From Streptomyces atroolivaceus (GTDB lineage: Bacteria > Actinomycetota > Actinomycetes > Streptomycetales > Streptomycetaceae): a stretch of DNA of 64,000 bases. Under the pieces are notes generated by a model, which was not told the origin of the DNA, did no database searches, and worked only from the letters and a program-made list of their open reading frames with translations. Position numbers and translations under genes: made by a program. Below are positions 60,122-64,000 of the stretch, in pieces (within the stretch, counting starts at the first letter, position 1; every line of letters begins with the position of its first letter). The stretch spans positions 930,001-994,000 of the forward strand of contig NZ_JNXG01000002.1 in NCBI RefSeq assembly GCF_000717025.1, in the 5' to 3' direction.

Positions 60122-60625
60122 ATGACGCGGAGCAATGACGACGCCGCACTGCGCGCATTCGTGGAGAGCAGACGCACGGCGCTGTTCCGCAGCGCCTACC
60201 TGCTGTGCGGCGACCGGCACGAGGCCGAGGACCTGGTCCAGACGACGCTGGTCAAGGTCGTACTCGGCGGAAAGCGGCACGGGCGCCTCGACAACATCGA
60301 GGCCTACGCACGCAAGACCCTGGTCAACACCCACATCGCCGCCCGCCGCCGCTTCTGGCGGCGTGAGCGCCCGTACGGCGAACTGCCCGACAACGCCGGC
60401 GACCAGGCCGACGCGGACACCGGCCTGATGGTCCGGGCGGCGCTCGCCCGGCTCACGGCCAAGCAGCGAGCGGTGCTGGTGCTGCGCTACTGGGAGGACC
60501 TGAGCGTGGAGGCCACGGCGGAACTGCTCGGGATGCGGGAGAACACGGTCAAGAGCCATTCGGCTCGGGGGCTGGCGGCGCTGCGCGCCGAGATGGCGGC
60601 TGACATGGCGGAGGAACTCGTATGA
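60122..60625 (+). CDS. SigE-family ECF RNA polymerase sigma factor
   Basis: 167 aa. Region 2 FRSAYLLCGDRHEAEDLVQT and IEAYARKTLVNTHIAARRRF; region 4 RLTAKQRAVLVLRYWEDLSV and ELLGMRENTVKSHSARGLAA. This is the compact actinobacterial SigE-type (SigE70) subfamily. It overlaps the next gene by 4 bp, which is therefore the likely anti-sigma factor. Confidence 0.87.
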   Translation: MTRSNDDAALRAFVESRRTALFRSAYLLCGDRHEAEDLVQTTLVKVVLGGKRHGRLDNIEAYARKTLVNTHIAARRRFWRRERPYGELPDNAGDQADADTGLMVRAALARLTAKQRAVLVLRYWEDLSVEATAELLGMRENTVKSHSARGLAALRAEMAADMAEELV

Positions 60626-61416
60626 ACGACGTGCACGCACTGCTGGAGCGGGCCGTCGCGCCCGCCGGCCACCCCGCAGTCTCGCCCGAGGCGGTGTACG
60701 CCCGGGCAGCCAGGGTCCGGTCCGGGCGCCGGGCCGCGGTGTCGGCCGCCGCGCTCGCCGTGGTGGCCACCGGGGCCGTCACCCTGCCGGGATTCGTCGG
60801 TGGCGCGGAGAGGGAGCCGCTCCCGGTGGCGGCCGCTCCCGCACAGCCGGCCGAGGGGGGCGAGAAGGCCGAGAGGCTGTCCACGCTCCTGCCGTCCGAG
60901 GTGGGAGAGGTGAGGTACTCGGGCGGAAGCGTGCTGATGCTGCCGGGGAGGCCCTTCAAGCCCGGAACAGAGGGAGGGGTGGCGGTCCATTGGGCCACCG
61001 ACGACACGGGCCCGCTGGACGGTGCGTACGCGGTCCCTGAGGGGGGCTCCATCACCCTGCACACCGTGGATGCCGAGTTCGTGGCCGACAAGCTCGGTCC
61101 GGACGCATCGGGTCCGGGACTCTGCGCGAGGCAGGAACGGGAGCAGTCGGTGACCGACTGCGTGAGCGAGGAACTGCCTGGGGGCGAGGTACTGACGACG
61201 TGGAGCACACCGCAGGACCGCCGGCACGAAGGCACGCAGCAGAGGGCTGCGACCGGCGGCCGGCTCCTGCTGAAGGACGGGGCCATGCTGGTGGCCGGTT
61301 CCACGGCCCGGCACACCGGCGACGCATCCGAAGAGGTACCGGACACGAGCCCGCCGCTCAGCCGTGAGCAGCTGCGCACCTTCCTGCTGCGACCGGAGCT
61401 GCTGCCGGAGAAGTAG
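60622..61416 (+). CDS. Membrane-anchored putative anti-sigma factor
   Basis: 264 aa. A cytoplasmic N-terminus (~35 residues), one membrane segment (AAVSAAALAVVATGAVTLPG) and a ~200-residue extracytoplasmic domain with no known motif. Coupled to the sigma gene by ATGA. The short N-terminus lacks the HxxxCxxC zinc motif, so inhibition would use a different interface. Confidence 0.7.
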   Translation: MNDVHALLERAVAPAGHPAVSPEAVYARAARVRSGRRAAVSAAALAVVATGAVTLPGFVGGAEREPLPVAAAPAQPAEGGEKAERLSTLLPSEVGEVRYSGGSVLMLPGRPFKPGTEGGVAVHWATDDTGPLDGAYAVPEGGSITLHTVDAEFVADKLGPDASGPGLCARQEREQSVTDCVSEELPGGEVLTTWSTPQDRRHEGTQQRAATGGRLLLKDGAMLVAGSTARHTGDASEEVPDTSPPLSREQLRTFLLRPELLPEK

Positions 61417-61417
61417 G

Positions 61418-61465
61418 ACGTGAGGGGGGCGGCACGGACCCCGTCCGTGCCGCCCCCCCTCACGT
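61418..61465. terminator. Bidirectional terminator
   Basis: A stem of about 22 bp (GTGAGGGGGGCGGCACGGAC and complement, one bulged C) with a 3-nt loop, between the anti-sigma gene and the convergent ABC-transporter operon. Confidence 0.85.
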
Positions 61466-61476
61466 CCGCGTCGGTG

Positions 61477-62234
<758 letters not shown>

Positions 62235-62238
<4 letters not shown>

Positions 62239-63203
62239 GCGGAGACACCTCCCGAGGGGCGGTTGCTGAAGGAGGTGAGGGCGACCTTGGCCCGCTGGAA
62301 CGGTGTGAGCGGCAGGCTCCGCAGGCTGCCCCGGGCGTAGCGGCGCTCCAGGTAGTACTGACCCACGCTGAACACACTGGTCATCACGATGTACCAGATC
62401 GAGGCGACGAAGAGCATCTCCATCACCGCGTAGCTGGTCGAGCCGATCTGCGACGTGGAGCGCAGCAACTCGTTGTAGGTGACCGCGTAGACCAGCGACG
62501 AGGTCTTCAGCATGTTGATGAACTCGTTGCCGGTCGGCGGGATGATCACGCGCAGGGCCTGCGGAAGAACGACGCGGCGCATGGTCTTCGCCTGGGTCAT
62601 GCCGAGCGCGTGCGAGGCCTCGGTCTGGCCCTCGTCCACCGACTGGATGCCGGCCCGGACGATCTCCGCCATGTACGCGGCCTCGTTGAGGGCGAGCCCC
62701 AGCAGTGCGCACATGAACGGCGTCATCACGTCGGTCATCTCGTCCTTGTAGATGAACGGGATGTTGAGGACCGGGAAGATCAGGGCCAGGTTGAACCAGA
62801 GCAGCAGCTGCACGTAGACCGGGGTGCCGCGGAAGAACCAGATGTACAGCCACGCCACCCAGCTGGTCACCGGGTTCCTGGAGAGCCGCATGACGGCGAG
62901 CACCACACCCAGGATCACGCCGAGGACCATGGCGAGCACGCTGATCATCAGCGTGCGGCCGGCCCCGGCCAGGACGGTGTCGTCGAACAGCTTGTCCTGG
63001 ACCGCCTGCCACTGGATGTCGCCCTGCGAGAAGGCGTACGCCAGGGCGGCGAGCAGAGCGAGGACGACCACGCCGCTGATCCAGCGGCCGTAGTGCCGTA
63101 CGGGAATGGCTTTGATGGTCTCCGGTGCGACGGTGGTGGCCTTGGAGACGGGTGCGGCGGCGACGGATGGGCCGCCGGGCACCTTGTCGAACTTGTCAGT
63201 CAC
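62235..63203 (-). CDS. Amino-acid ABC transporter permease
   Basis: 322 aa. A ~45-residue cytoplasmic extension, then membrane segments from [35 protein letters not shown] and [20 protein letters not shown] with [20 protein letters not shown] (EAA loop) are typical of His/Glu/Gln-type permeases. A single permease gene implies a homodimer. Start GTG 63203. Confidence 0.93.
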
Positions 63204-63230
63204 GGTGACTGCCCTTCGGTGGTGCGCCGG

Positions 63231-64000
63231 TCACTTGCCGCCGTTGATGGCGGCCTTGTCGATCGCGCCGGTACCGGCACCCCACTTGTCGAGCACCTTC
63301 TTGTAGGAGCCGTCGGCGATGATCGCGTCCACGGCCTCCTTGAGCACGTCGCGCAGCTCGGTGTTGTCCTTGTTCACGGCGATGCCGAACGGGCCGGCGT
63401 CGACCTGCTCACCGACGACCTCGAAGTCCTTGCCGCCGCCGGCCTTGCGGGCCAGGTCGACCGCGACCGGGTAGTCGTTGACACCGGCGACGGCGCCGCC
63501 CGACTTCACGCGGGTCTGGGCCTCGGTGTCGTTCTCGAAGGACTCGATCTTGACGGCCTTCTCGCCGGCGTCCGTGCAGGCCTTGGACTGCTTCTTCAGG
63601 GCTTCCTCGTACGTGGTGCCGCGCTGGACGGCCGCGACCTTGCCGCACAGGTCCTCGATGGACTTGATGCCCTCGGGGTTGCCCTTCTTCGTGTAGACGG
63701 CGGTGCCGGCCAGGAAGTAGTCGACGAAGTCGACTCCCTTGCCGAGCTTCTTGCCGCTGTCGTCCAGGCCCTCCTGGCGCTGCTTGTTGTCCGTGATCGA
63801 CGACATGGCGATGTCGTGCCGGCCCGTGTTGAGGGCGGTGATCAGACCGTCGAAGGAGCCGGAGGTGAATTCGAACTTCACGCCCAGCTGCTTGCCGAGC
63901 GCCTCGGCGATGTCGGGGTCGACGCCGACGATCTTGCCGTTCTCGACGGACTCCATGGGGGCGTACTCGGCATTCGTGCCGACCTTGATGACGCCGGACT
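63231..64000 (-). CDS. Amino-acid ABC transporter substrate-binding protein, partial
   Basis: About 256 residues are in the window; the N-terminus with signal peptide is beyond position 64000. SGVIKVGTNAEYAPMESVE is the start of the mature SBP_bac_3 fold, followed by GVDPDIAEALGKQLGVKFEF, SSITDNKQRQ and AAVQRGTTYEEALK. Two cysteines (DLCGK and KACTD) may form a disulfide. Ligand is probably a polar amino acid such as glutamine or glutamate. Confidence 0.92.
   Translation of the reverse strand, partial: SGVIKVGTNAEYAPMESVENGKIVGVDPDIAEALGKQLGVKFEFTSGSFDGLITALNTGRHDIAMSSITDNKQRQEGLDDSGKKLGKGVDFVDYFLAGTAVYTKKGNPEGIKSIEDLCGKVAAVQRGTTYEEALKKQSKACTDAGEKAVKIESFENDTEAQTRVKSGGAVAGVNDYPVAVDLARKAGGGKDFEVVGEQVDAGPFGIAVNKDNTELRDVLKEAVDAIIADGSYKKVLDKWGAGTGAIDKAAINGGK

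Overview
The window is a high-GC, gene-dense stretch of a Streptomyces chromosome. The evidence is a run of recognisable Streptomyces genes in the order I recall from the S. coelicolor core (sigR-rsrA, nrdAB-nrdS, dasR-dasABC, nagB, wblE, sigH-prsH, sodN-sodX, an amino-acid ABC operon), WhiB-like and SigH-type regulators, and strongly G/C-biased third codon positions. Species is not determinable by eye.

Layout: (1) 0-7 kb: tail of a hydrolase; the thiol-stress sigma factor SigR with its own SigR-type promoter, and its zinc anti-sigma RsrA; two adjacent membrane HD-domain proteins (one canonical HD-GYP, one degenerate); a TPR protein; peptide deformylase; a secreted M15 peptidase. (2) 7-15 kb: nrdS, nrdB and nrdA on the minus strand under a cobalamin riboswitch and a promoter with candidate NrdR boxes; a GNAT enzyme; a DUF3311/sodium-solute symporter pair. 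(3) 14.8-21.6 kb: the chitobiose/GlcNAc module dasR, dasABC, a GH3 hexosaminidase and nagB, with DasR operators, one of them near a PdtaS-type kinase gene. (4) 22-35.5 kb: sensor kinase, wblE with a Crp-like box over its -35, lipid kinase, sigH-prsH, UBP zinc finger, antiporter, PLP enzyme, amidase, nitric-oxide dioxygenase and NsrR with NsrR operators, FAD-linked oxidase, questin-oxidase-like protein. (5) 35.6-42.7 kb: a family-2B encapsulin (cyclic-nucleotide-domain shell) followed by a polyprenyl synthase, then acetyltransferase, DUF6304, a broken LysR gene and a short reductase/DUF952 cluster. (6) 42.88-57.59 kb: an integrated mobilisable element sitting in the 3' end of sodN. (7) 57.5-64 kb: sodN, sodX, CGNR protein, methyltransferase, sigma/anti-sigma pair, and an amino-acid ABC transporter that runs off the window.

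The element is bounded by a 24-bp imperfect direct repeat (42880-42903 and 57567-57590). It carries a tyrosine integrase, XRE regulator, excisionase-like HTH, DUF3631 ATPase, MobC and relaxase genes, and a repeat-rich candidate origin/oriT. Its cargo is mostly unfamiliar: a 514-aa coiled-coil protein, an ASCH protein, a broken class I aminoacyl-tRNA-synthetase-like gene, an HTH/TPR regulator with a methyltransferase, a YaaC-like protein and a HEAT-repeat protein. Two cargo genes have clearly lower GC than their neighbours. Immediately left of the left att copy lies a short relic of a second integrase 3' end, so the site has been used more than once. Because the element abuts the sodN stop codon, it cuts sodN from its native 3'-UTR, which in S. 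coelicolor is the source of the regulatory RNA s-SodF.

The best candidates for further attention are the sodN-site element and its cargo, the serial-integration scar, the encapsulin/isoprenoid-synthase pair with a possible N-terminal cargo extension and a nearby 24-codon ORF, the leaderless NsrR promoter, the Crp-like box at wblE, and the dre-like site near the PdtaS-type kinase.
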